From UBA6144 sp964399165 (GTDB lineage Bacteria > Bdellovibrionota > Bacteriovoracia > Bacteriovoracales > Bacteriovoracaceae): a DNA stretch of 64,000 nt. Made by a program: the position numbers and the translations under genes. The notes under the pieces are model-generated. The model did no database searches, had not been told where the DNA came from, and was given only the letters and a program-made list of their open reading frames with translations. Shown here piece by piece: positions 24,122 through 31,397 of the stretch. Within the stretch, counting starts at the first letter, position 1. Every line of letters begins with the position of its first letter. Location: contig CAYNPO010000001.1 in assembly GCA_964399165.1 (NCBI GenBank), positions 186,001 to 250,000 on the forward strand, in the 5' to 3' direction.

Positions 24122-25611
24122 AACGCGGCCTGCACCTTTTCCAACTGCTGGGCGAAGAGCCGCTTGATCTCCTGGGCCTTTCGCTCAGCTTGGGTATCCC
24201 GGGAGGGCAGGAGCCAACGGGCCTCCACCCCCGGGACTTGGCGAGGAACCGCCAGTCCCAGCACGGGGTCCACCTGGTGGTCTTTGGGATCCACCCGGCG
24301 CTCTTGGATGGCGCGGATGATTTGACGGGTGACTTTCAGCGGAAAGCGCTGGCCTCGGCCGTAGCCTCCGGCGGTCCAACCGGTATTGATGAACCATACG
24401 TTGAAACGGTGCTTTTCCATCAGGCCGCCCAGCAGCTCGGCGTACTCTCGCGGCCGGCGCAGCATGAAGGGCGCGCCGAAGCAGTGGGAGAAGGCGCTCC
24501 GGGGTTCTTTGATGCCCACCTCGGTGCCCGCGAGCTTGGAGGTGTAGCCGCACAGGAAATACTCCATGGCCTGCTTGGGCGTCAGCGAGGCCAGCGCCGG
24601 CATTACCCCAAACGCGTCGGCGGAAAGGAAAAACAGGTCTTGCGGCAGGCCCGCTCGCTGGCCTGGATGCACGCCGGGGATGGCGGAGAGGGGATAGCTG
24701 GCGCGGCCATTCTCCGTGAGGCGCAGGTCGGAGAAGTCTGGCACACGGTCCGGAGGAAGGGCGACGTTTTCCAGGAGAGTGGCGAAGCGGCCAGCGGCCG
24801 CGTGGATCTGGGGTTCTGTCTCGGGGTTGAGCCCCGCGGTCTTGGCGTAGCAGCCCCCCTCGAAGTTGAAGACGCCGTCGTCGGCGAGCCCGTGCTCGTC
24901 GTCGCCGATCAGCGCGCGTCCCTCGTCGGTGGACAGGGTGGTCTTGCCCGTTCCCGACAGCCCGAAAAAAACGCTGACGTCACCGCCCGCGCCGACGTTG
25001 GCCCCGGCGTGCATGGGTAGGACGCCATGGTCGGGCAGCAGGGTGTTCATGACCGAGAACAGGGCCTTCTTCACTTCGCCGGCATAGGACGTTCCCACCA
25101 CCATGACTTCCCGGTGCTCGAAATCCAGCACGATCCCCACTGGCCGGGCGAGGCCGAAGCGGGCGGGGTCGGGGATGAAGAGCCGCGGACAATGGATCAC
25201 GCTCCATTCCTGCAGGGCCCCGCCGTCCCCCTCCCGCAGCATGTGGTGGAAGAACAAGCCCTGGGCCGCTGAATCGGTCAACAGGCGAACCTTGAGCCGC
25301 CAGCGGGGATGGGCCCCCACCCAACGGGTGGCCCCATAAGTGACCGGCGCTTTTCCCAAAACCCGCAGCAGTTCCGCCCGCAGTGCCTGGGCCTCGGGCC
25401 TGCCCATGCGGTGGAGCTGGTTGCCCCAATCCAAGCGGGAGCGGGCGTAGTCGCCGTCCACCACGTATTTGTCGTCGGCCGCGCGGCCAGTGAAGGGCGC
25501 CGTCTCCACCACCAGCCCCCCTTGAGCGCTCAGCTTGCCCTCGCCCTGCTTGATGGCCTCCTCGACCAAAGCGGCTGGCGCAAGATCATGCAGCGTGTGG
25601 GGAAAATACAT
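24118..25611 (-). CDS. pckA: Phosphoenolpyruvate carboxykinase (ATP)
   Basis: This 497-residue enzyme converts oxaloacetate and ATP to PEP, CO2 and ADP, the entry to gluconeogenesis. It shows FTGRAADDKYVV (TGR at 41-43), the P-loop GLSGTGKTT at 217-225, and the metal/nucleotide motif DDGVFNFEGGCYAK at 244-257. It is slightly shorter than the usual 520-540 residues. The ATG at 25611 has GGAGG four bases before it; the frame extends upstream, but family similarity starts near MYFPHTLHDL. It is divergent from the class II aldolase gene, so two central-carbon enzymes share an intergenic control region. Confidence 0.95.
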   Translation of the reverse strand: MYFPHTLHDLAPAALVEEAIKQGEGKLSAQGGLVVETAPFTGRAADDKYVVDGDYARSRLDWGNQLHRMGRPEAQALRAELLRVLGKAPVTYGATRWVGAHPRWRLKVRLLTDSAAQGLFFHHMLREGDGGALQEWSVIHCPRLFIPDPARFGLARPVGIVLDFEHREVMVVGTSYAGEVKKALFSVMNTLLPDHGVLPMHAGANVGAGGDVSVFFGLSGTGKTTLSTDEGRALIGDDEHGLADDGVFNFEGGCYAKTAGLNPETEPQIHAAAGRFATLLENVALPPDRVPDFSDLRLTENGRASYPLSAIPGVHPGQRAGLPQDLFFLSADAFGVMPALASLTPKQAMEYFLCGYTSKLAGTEVGIKEPRSAFSHCFGAPFMLRRPREYAELLGGLMEKHRFNVWFINTGWTAGGYGRGQRFPLKVTRQIIRAIQERRVDPKDHQVDPVLGLAVPRQVPGVEARWLLPSRDTQAERKAQEIKRLFAQQLEKVQAAF

Positions 25612-25704
25612 CGTGCCTCCGGTGCGCTTTGACCCCAGTAAAGCCCACGGAAGTGGCCTTAAGCCATGACAGAACTCATATTCAGGCCTCAGGACCAAAA
25701 ACTT

Positions 25705-25733
25705 TTTACGGAGAGCGGGAGATTCCCTACAAT
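25705..25733 (+). promoter_or_regulatory. Promoter of the class II aldolase gene
   Basis: TTTACG (25705-25710) and TACAAT (25728-25733) are separated by 17 bases. AGAGGAGA precedes the ATG at 25759. Confidence 0.7.
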
Positions 25734-25758
25734 CGGGATACGGTAAAGAGGAGAATGC

Positions 25759-26826
25759 ATGGCCAAGTTTAAGCCCGGGGTTGTCTTTGGCGCAGCGCTA
25801 CAGGACCTGTACCAGCATTGCAAAGAAAACAGCTTCGCCCTGCCTGCGGTGAACGTCACCGGCACCAATACCATCAACGCGGTCTTAGAAGCGGCCAAGT
25901 TGGTCAACTCACCGGTGATCATTCAGTTCTCCAACGGGGGCGGGCAGTTCTTCGCGGGCAAGTCACTCAAGCTGCCCGGGGACGCGGCCGCCGCCTTGGG
26001 CGCCATCTCCGGCGCCCGCCATATCCAGCTTCTGGCCGAGCACTACGGTGTGCCCGTGGTGATCCATACCGATCACGCGGCCAAGAAACTCCTGCCTTGG
26101 ATCGACCACATGTTGGACGCGGGCGAGGCACACTTCCAGGCCACCCAGCGCCCCCTCTTCAGTTCCCACATGCTGGATCTCTCCGAAGAGCCCTTGCACG
26201 AGAACCTGGAGATCTCCGCGAAATATTTCCGCCGCATGCACGCCATCGGCACCGGCATCGAGATCGAGCTGGGCGTCACCGGCGGCGAGGAAGACGGCGT
26301 GGACAACACGGGCATCGACAGCTCCAAGCTCTACACCCAGCCCGAAGATGTCGCCCAGGCCTACAAGGTCCTGCGCGAGGTGGGGAAAGGCTTCACCGTG
26401 GCGGCGAGCTTCGGCAACGTCCACGGTGTGTACAAACCCGGCAACGTGAAACTCACGCCGGTGATCCTGAAGAACTCCCAGGAGTACATCCAGAAAACCC
26501 TCACGACCGGCCCACGTCCCGTGGACTTCGTCTTCCACGGCGGCTCTGGTTCCACCCGCGCCGAAATCCGGGAAACCATCCAGTACGGGGTGGTGAAGAT
26601 GAACCTGGACACCGACCTCCAATGGGCCTTCTGGGACGGGGTGCGCGGCTTCTACGCCGAGAAGAAGGACTACCTGCAGGGCCAGCTCGGCAACCCCGAG
26701 GGCCCGGACGCGCCCAACAAGAAACACTACGACCCCCGCGTCTGGCTGCGGAAGGGGGAAGAAAGCTTCGTAAAACGCCTTCAACAGTCCTTTGAGGACC
26801 TCAACTGCATCGGGAGAAACGCATGA
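25759..26826 (+). CDS. fbaA: Fructose-bisphosphate aldolase, class II
   Basis: This 355-residue enzyme is a zinc-dependent aldolase of the E. coli (class IIA) type, splitting fructose-1,6-bisphosphate in glycolysis and forming it in gluconeogenesis. HTDHAAKK has the catalytic Asp105 and zinc ligand His106. Further ligands are in FGNVHGVY and FHGGSGST, and NLDTDLQWAFWDG is the family's C-terminal signature. Its stop overlaps the start of the beta-barrel gene by ATGA. It faces pckA across a 147-base gap. Confidence 0.96.
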   Translation: MAKFKPGVVFGAALQDLYQHCKENSFALPAVNVTGTNTINAVLEAAKLVNSPVIIQFSNGGGQFFAGKSLKLPGDAAAALGAISGARHIQLLAEHYGVPVVIHTDHAAKKLLPWIDHMLDAGEAHFQATQRPLFSSHMLDLSEEPLHENLEISAKYFRRMHAIGTGIEIELGVTGGEEDGVDNTGIDSSKLYTQPEDVAQAYKVLREVGKGFTVAASFGNVHGVYKPGNVKLTPVILKNSQEYIQKTLTTGPRPVDFVFHGGSGSTRAEIRETIQYGVVKMNLDTDLQWAFWDGVRGFYAEKKDYLQGQLGNPEGPDAPNKKHYDPRVWLRKGEESFVKRLQQSFEDLNCIGRNA

Positions 26827-27728
26827 AACGCATTCTTGGCCTCGCCCTTTTGTCCGTCGCCCCGGCCGCCTTGGCCCTCGAGCTGACCCCGGACACCTCT
26901 AACCAGCTCACCGACCTGATGTACGTGCCCGCCCAAGGCACCATCTTCGGTCTGACTTCCCTGGAGATGGGGTCCACCAAGGGAGACTTCGGAGACGATG
27001 ACCTCGAGGCCGACGACCAGTACTTCCGCCAAGAAGTGCGCTACGGCGTGAGTGACCGTTGGCAAGTGTACGCCACCTACGAACACCGCCTGAAGGGCGA
27101 GCTGGAAGTCGCCAACGCCGACAGCGAGCAAGACGGGCCCCAAAACCCCTTCCTCGGGACCCTCTACCGCTTCGCCCCCGCCCATGAGAACAGTCTGACT
27201 CTGGACGCGTTCGTGGCCTACTCCCCGGACCTCTTCGACCGCGAGTACGACGCTGACAATTCCGATTACGCCCGCGGCGGCGACGCCTGGGTCTTCGGTC
27301 TGCGCTTCGGCCGCAAATTCAAAGAATTCGAGATGAGCGCCGGCACCGACATGCAGTGGAACCTGGAGTCGGACGCCGAAGGCAAGGACGGCTCGGCCGA
27401 CACCACCACCCACGCCCAGCACATCAGCACCTCCTTCGTGGCCTTGCAGAAGGCCGTTGCCGAAGCGGTGCTGGTCAACGGCTCCATCCGCTACCGCACC
27501 ACCGGAGGGGCGGACGTGAAAACCGAGGGCGTGGACGGCACGGTTCAGGATCCCGACGTGGCCAGCTTCCGCTACGGCGTGGGCGCCCTGTGGTCCGCTC
27601 TGCCCGAGAAGCTCGCCCTGGGCCTGGATCTGGCCTATGAGTGCTTCGCCGATTACAAGGACGCCGGGACCCAGGTGAAGGACATGAGCGCCTGGTGGAT
27701 GGGCATCAACGCCCGCTACCAGTTCTAA
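26823..27728 (+). CDS. Predicted outer-membrane beta-barrel protein
   Basis: This 301-residue protein begins with a signal peptide (MKRILGLALLSVAPAALA, cleaved near residue 18). It continues as alternating amphipathic strands rich in aromatic and acidic residues and ends ...MGINARYQF. A C-terminal Phe is the usual Bam-dependent barrel signal. No conserved enzyme motif is visible; a transporter or structural porin is possible. It overlaps the aldolase gene by four bases with GGGAG upstream. Its last 23 bases overlap the convergent gene at 27706. Confidence 0.8.
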   Translation: MKRILGLALLSVAPAALALELTPDTSNQLTDLMYVPAQGTIFGLTSLEMGSTKGDFGDDDLEADDQYFRQEVRYGVSDRWQVYATYEHRLKGELEVANADSEQDGPQNPFLGTLYRFAPAHENSLTLDAFVAYSPDLFDREYDADNSDYARGGDAWVFGLRFGRKFKEFEMSAGTDMQWNLESDAEGKDGSADTTTHAQHISTSFVALQKAVAEAVLVNGSIRYRTTGGADVKTEGVDGTVQDPDVASFRYGVGALWSALPEKLALGLDLAYECFADYKDAGTQVKDMSAWWMGINARYQF

Positions 27729-28068
27729 ATTCAGGAAAAGCGCGGCGCCAGGTTTCGATGAAGCCTGGCGCCACCACGCACTTGACCAGCGCCACCATCT
27801 CCGAGCGCTCCGGGGGGAAACCGGGGCGGCGGATCTCCTCGTAACCAATCTCCACTTCACCCGCATGCGTGCTTGAGAGGTTTCCGCAGGAGGCCAGGAG
27901 GCGCTTGTCCGTGGTGGCGAAGTGGGCAAGATCCCAGCGGGTCTTGCGCCCTTCTAGATCGAGTCCAAGGAAAAGGCCCTGGTCCCCACCGGCCACGGGG
28001 TAGCCCCGGTAAGTGGCGGCGGAGACGGGGAGAGAGAAGGCGAGGATGAGGCCAACGGCGGTTTTCAT
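27706..28068 (-). CDS. Small secreted hypothetical protein
   Basis: This 120-residue protein starts with a signal peptide (MKTAVGLILAFSLPVSA, cleaved near residue 17). The mature part has two cysteines (around 61 and 97) that could pair. No family is recognised. The coding region overlaps the 3' end of the beta-barrel gene by 23 bases and lies downstream of prfC on the same strand with a 73-base gap. Confidence 0.65.
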   Translation of the reverse strand: MKTAVGLILAFSLPVSAATYRGYPVAGGDQGLFLGLDLEGRKTRWDLAHFATTDKRLLASCGNLSSTHAGEVEIGYEEIRRPGFPPERSEMVALVKCVVAPGFIETWRRAFPEFRTGSGR

Positions 28069-28141
28069 GGGGAGATTATCCCGGAAGCGTGGGCGGGCGC
28101 GGTTGGACGGCGCTTGGACGGCGCTTGGACGTTGGCGCCCC

Positions 28142-29743
28142 TCAAGCGATGTAGTCCGAGTTCTTGAAGAATTCCACCTTGGGGTTCTTCTCCATGGCGA
28201 GTTTGAGGTCCCATTCGGTCCTGACCGCGAAGCACGGGCGGTTTTCCCGGTCCACCATGAGGAAGTTTCCGTAGGCGTGGTTGAAATCCTCTTCCGTGGC
28301 CTTGTCCGGGAAGCGCAGCCAGCGGACTCCTTGCCAGGCCACCGTCTCGTAGACGGACTCCACGCCGTACTCGTCCTCCAGTCGGAACTTCACCACCTCG
28401 AACTGGAGGGCGCCCACGGCGCCGAGCATTTTCTCGTTGGTGTGGCGACGGATGAAGAGCTGGGTGGCGCCCTCCTCGGAGAGCTGGGAGAGGCCCTTCT
28501 CCAGGTGCTTGGCCTTCATGGGATCCTTGGGAATCACCTTGATGAAGAGCTCCGGCGCGAAGTTCGGGATGCCGGTATACTTGATGAGCTTCTTGCCCAT
28601 GGTGAAGGTGTCGCCGATCTGGTACCTGCCGGTGTCGTAGAGGCCTACGATGTCCCCCGGGTGCGCCTCCTCCACGATCTCCCGGTCCCGGGCCTGGAAC
28701 ATGAGCGGCGTGGAGATGCGGATCTCTTTGCCGGTGCGCACGTGGTAGAGCTTGTCGTTGCGGTTGAAGGTGCCGGAGCACACCCGCATGAACGAGATGC
28801 GGTCGCGGTGTTTGGCGTCCATGTTCGCCTGGATCTTGAAGATGAAGCCGGTGAACTCTTTGTCGTCCGGCGAGATCGTGACCACTTCGGCGCTTGAGTC
28901 GAAGGGCGGCAGCACGGCGTTGCGAGGACGTGGGGTGGGGGCCACCGCGCAGATCATGTCGAGGGTTTCCTTCACGCCGAAGTTCTTGAGTGCCGACCCG
29001 AAGAACACGGGCGTCTGCTTGCCGGCGAGGTAGAGTTCCTTGTCGAACTCGGGCATGAGGCCCACGGCCATCTCAAGCTCTTCCTTGAACTTGGCGAGGA
29101 TGCGCTCGCCGAGGAACTCCTTCAGGGCGGGGGCGTCCAGGTCTGAGGCATCGACCAAAGTGGGGGAGAAGGGGTCCTTGGCGTCTTTGAAAGACAGGAT
29201 GCGTTTGGTGGCGAAGTCGTAGACGCCGCGGAAATCCACGCCGGAGCCCACCGGCCAGGTCATGGGCACGCACTGGATCCCCAAGACTTTCTCCACGTCG
29301 TCGATGAGCTGGAAGGGGTCCATGGCCTCCCGATCGTACTTGTTCATGAAGGTCACGATGGGGGTGTCGCGCATGCGGCAGACCTCCATCAGTTTGATGG
29401 TCCGCTCCTCCACACCTTTGGCGGAGTCGATCATCATCAGCACGGATTCAACCGCGGTGAGAGTGCGGTAGGTGTCCTCGGAGAAGTCTTTGTGGCCGGG
29501 AGTATCCAGGAGGTGCAAGGCGCGCTCGCCGTACTCGAAGCTCATGACCGAAGAGGTGATGGAAATCCCGCGCTGCTTTTCCAACTCCATCCAGTCCGAC
29601 TTGGCGTAGTCGCCGGTCTTGGATTTCACCATCCCGGCCTCCCGCACCACGCCCCCGAACCACAAGAGCTTCTCCGTCATAGTAGTTTTACCCGCGTCCG
29701 GGTGGGAGATGATGGCGAAGGTGCAGCGGGGGAGTTGGGTCAT
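28142..29743 (-). CDS. prfC: Peptide chain release factor 3
   Basis: This 533-residue translational GTPase removes RF1/RF2 from the ribosome after termination. G1 is SHPDAGKTT at 13-21, followed by the switch region RGISITSSVM, G3 DTPGHKDFSED and G4 NKYD. Its length and C-terminal domain (GAVGALQFEVVKFRLEDEY) match RF3 and not EF-G. The frame continues upstream, but the ATG at 29743 with GAGGAT before it starts the conserved region. It is divergent from the lipoprotein gene at 29838. Confidence 0.96.
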   Translation of the reverse strand: MTQLPRCTFAIISHPDAGKTTMTEKLLWFGGVVREAGMVKSKTGDYAKSDWMELEKQRGISITSSVMSFEYGERALHLLDTPGHKDFSEDTYRTLTAVESVLMMIDSAKGVEERTIKLMEVCRMRDTPIVTFMNKYDREAMDPFQLIDDVEKVLGIQCVPMTWPVGSGVDFRGVYDFATKRILSFKDAKDPFSPTLVDASDLDAPALKEFLGERILAKFKEELEMAVGLMPEFDKELYLAGKQTPVFFGSALKNFGVKETLDMICAVAPTPRPRNAVLPPFDSSAEVVTISPDDKEFTGFIFKIQANMDAKHRDRISFMRVCSGTFNRNDKLYHVRTGKEIRISTPLMFQARDREIVEEAHPGDIVGLYDTGRYQIGDTFTMGKKLIKYTGIPNFAPELFIKVIPKDPMKAKHLEKGLSQLSEEGATQLFIRRHTNEKMLGAVGALQFEVVKFRLEDEYGVESVYETVAWQGVRWLRFPDKATEEDFNHAYGNFLMVDRENRPCFAVRTEWDLKLAMEKNPKVEFFKNSDYIA

Positions 29744-29837
29744 GGGATCCTCGGAATTACCGGAGCTTACAGGCTGACCCTGGATTTGGCAACGCGGGGT
29801 TAAGTAACCGGAGCCTTTTGGTCGATAAGCCCCTGCG

Positions 29838-31397
29838 ATGAAAACCCTCGTGCTCGTCCATCTCCTTATGGCTGCGCTGCTCGCTTCTTGCGGACAGGAG
29901 TCGCCCAACACGTCTCTGGAAGTGGTCCATGGCTTTGCCCTCGGCCCTTCCGAACCCGGCATGCTCTACCTGCAGCGCCTCGATGCCCCTGACAAACGCG
30001 CGGTGAAACTGACGGGCTCCTCGTACAATACGAACCTTCCCAACGGTAAATGGCGCATCTCACTCATTACCTGGGACAACAGCGATCCGGATCCGATGGA
30101 GGGCAAGCCGCGGTGTGGAACGGCCGAAGTGGGACTCACCGGTGGCGCGGTGACGGTTGATTTGGTCTACGACAAAACCAAGTGCTCTACCGGCCAGTGG
30201 GCTGCGCCGGGTGAGGGGTGGCAGATCGTGAGCGGCGCCGTGAGTTTCAATGGGATCCGTGTGCGGCTCTGTGACGATAATTCATCCTTGAACTCCGCTG
30301 CTTGCCCCACCACCTCCGCGGCGGCTGGTATCCGCATTACTCTTCCCGGGGAAAATGGCTACATGCAAAGCACCTGCGTGGCCCCCAGCTCCGGAACTTT
30401 CACCACCAACGTTAAACTGCCTTTCGGTACCGTGAGTGATTTTCCGGTGAATACGCATGTCACAGTTTACTACTCGGCCGGCTGCGCGGGTACGGGCGTC
30501 ACCTATCGTTTCCCCAAGGGAATCGGACAAGGGTCCACGGACGCTGCGAGCGGGACCGTACTTGCGACCACGAATGTGGTGATGATGGAAGAAATCCCTC
30601 CGTCCGCGCAATTGGCGCTCCATAACGAGAGCTGGACCGGTGGGCCCGATTACGACACCGGAGGGGCGTGCCAAACTTTCCAAATCCGCAACGAGGACGC
30701 CAGCCAGGCTCCCCTCACGCTCCCCGCCGGGGCGACAGTGAATCTGGATTGTGACGGGACCTGCACCTTCTACTCGACTAGTTGCGGGAGTCCGCTCTCC
30801 GACGTCACAACGGCCACCATCCCCGCCAACGACTCGACGACGGCAACCGTCTATTTTAAACCCAACAAGCGCGAGTTCCGTCTCTCGTACTCCGCCACAG
30901 GTGCTGGTGCGGCCGGGAGCCTGGCCGTAGCCACGAAGGTGGATTTCCCGCGCCTCGACGGGGCCTACCTTTTTGAAGACACACTCGCCTCCATTCCCGG
31001 CGCCGTGACCTGGGCCCCTCCCTTCGCCCTCGGCAACCTGGTGGCCTACGAGACCATCGTGGGCGGAACCGTGGCCAACCGGGGGGTGTTGGAAATCACT
31101 TCCATGGATGACGCCGGTGCGACCCTGCCGGCAAATGGAAGGCTCTACTTCGACTATAAGACCTTCAATCCCAGCTTGGCCTTGGTGGCCTCCGGCATTT
31201 CCACCCAGGGCGAGGTATCGTCACAAGGCCCCACAGACAACTGCTACGTCGACCTGGACGCCGACATCGACACGTTCCCCGGCACTCTGCTCGGCAACAG
31301 CTTCGACGGGGACGCTGACTTCTGGTGGCAGGACAACTCCGGGACCCTCGTCTTCACCCCCGCCACCAGCACCACCTTCTACCTTTTACCCCTCTGA
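29838..31397 (+). CDS. Large lipoprotein of unknown function
   Basis: This 519-residue protein starts MKTLVLVHLLMAALLASCGQ, a lipoprotein signal with lipid Cys18. The rest is Ser/Thr/Gly-rich and beta-rich with many paired cysteines, typical of a surface or secreted adhesin-like protein; no known domain is recognised. The base composition is visibly less GC-rich than the flanking housekeeping genes, and codon choice is more relaxed, which could indicate rapid evolution or transfer. There is no clear ribosome-binding site; GATAAG lies 8 bases before the ATG. Its 3' end overlaps convergent gcvP by 12 bases. Confidence 0.75.
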   Translation: MKTLVLVHLLMAALLASCGQESPNTSLEVVHGFALGPSEPGMLYLQRLDAPDKRAVKLTGSSYNTNLPNGKWRISLITWDNSDPDPMEGKPRCGTAEVGLTGGAVTVDLVYDKTKCSTGQWAAPGEGWQIVSGAVSFNGIRVRLCDDNSSLNSAACPTTSAAAGIRITLPGENGYMQSTCVAPSSGTFTTNVKLPFGTVSDFPVNTHVTVYYSAGCAGTGVTYRFPKGIGQGSTDAASGTVLATTNVVMMEEIPPSAQLALHNESWTGGPDYDTGGACQTFQIRNEDASQAPLTLPAGATVNLDCDGTCTFYSTSCGSPLSDVTTATIPANDSTTATVYFKPNKREFRLSYSATGAGAAGSLAVATKVDFPRLDGAYLFEDTLASIPGAVTWAPPFALGNLVAYETIVGGTVANRGVLEITSMDDAGATLPANGRLYFDYKTFNPSLALVASGISTQGEVSSQGPTDNCYVDLDADIDTFPGTLLGNSFDGDADFWWQDNSGTLVFTPATSTTFYLLPL

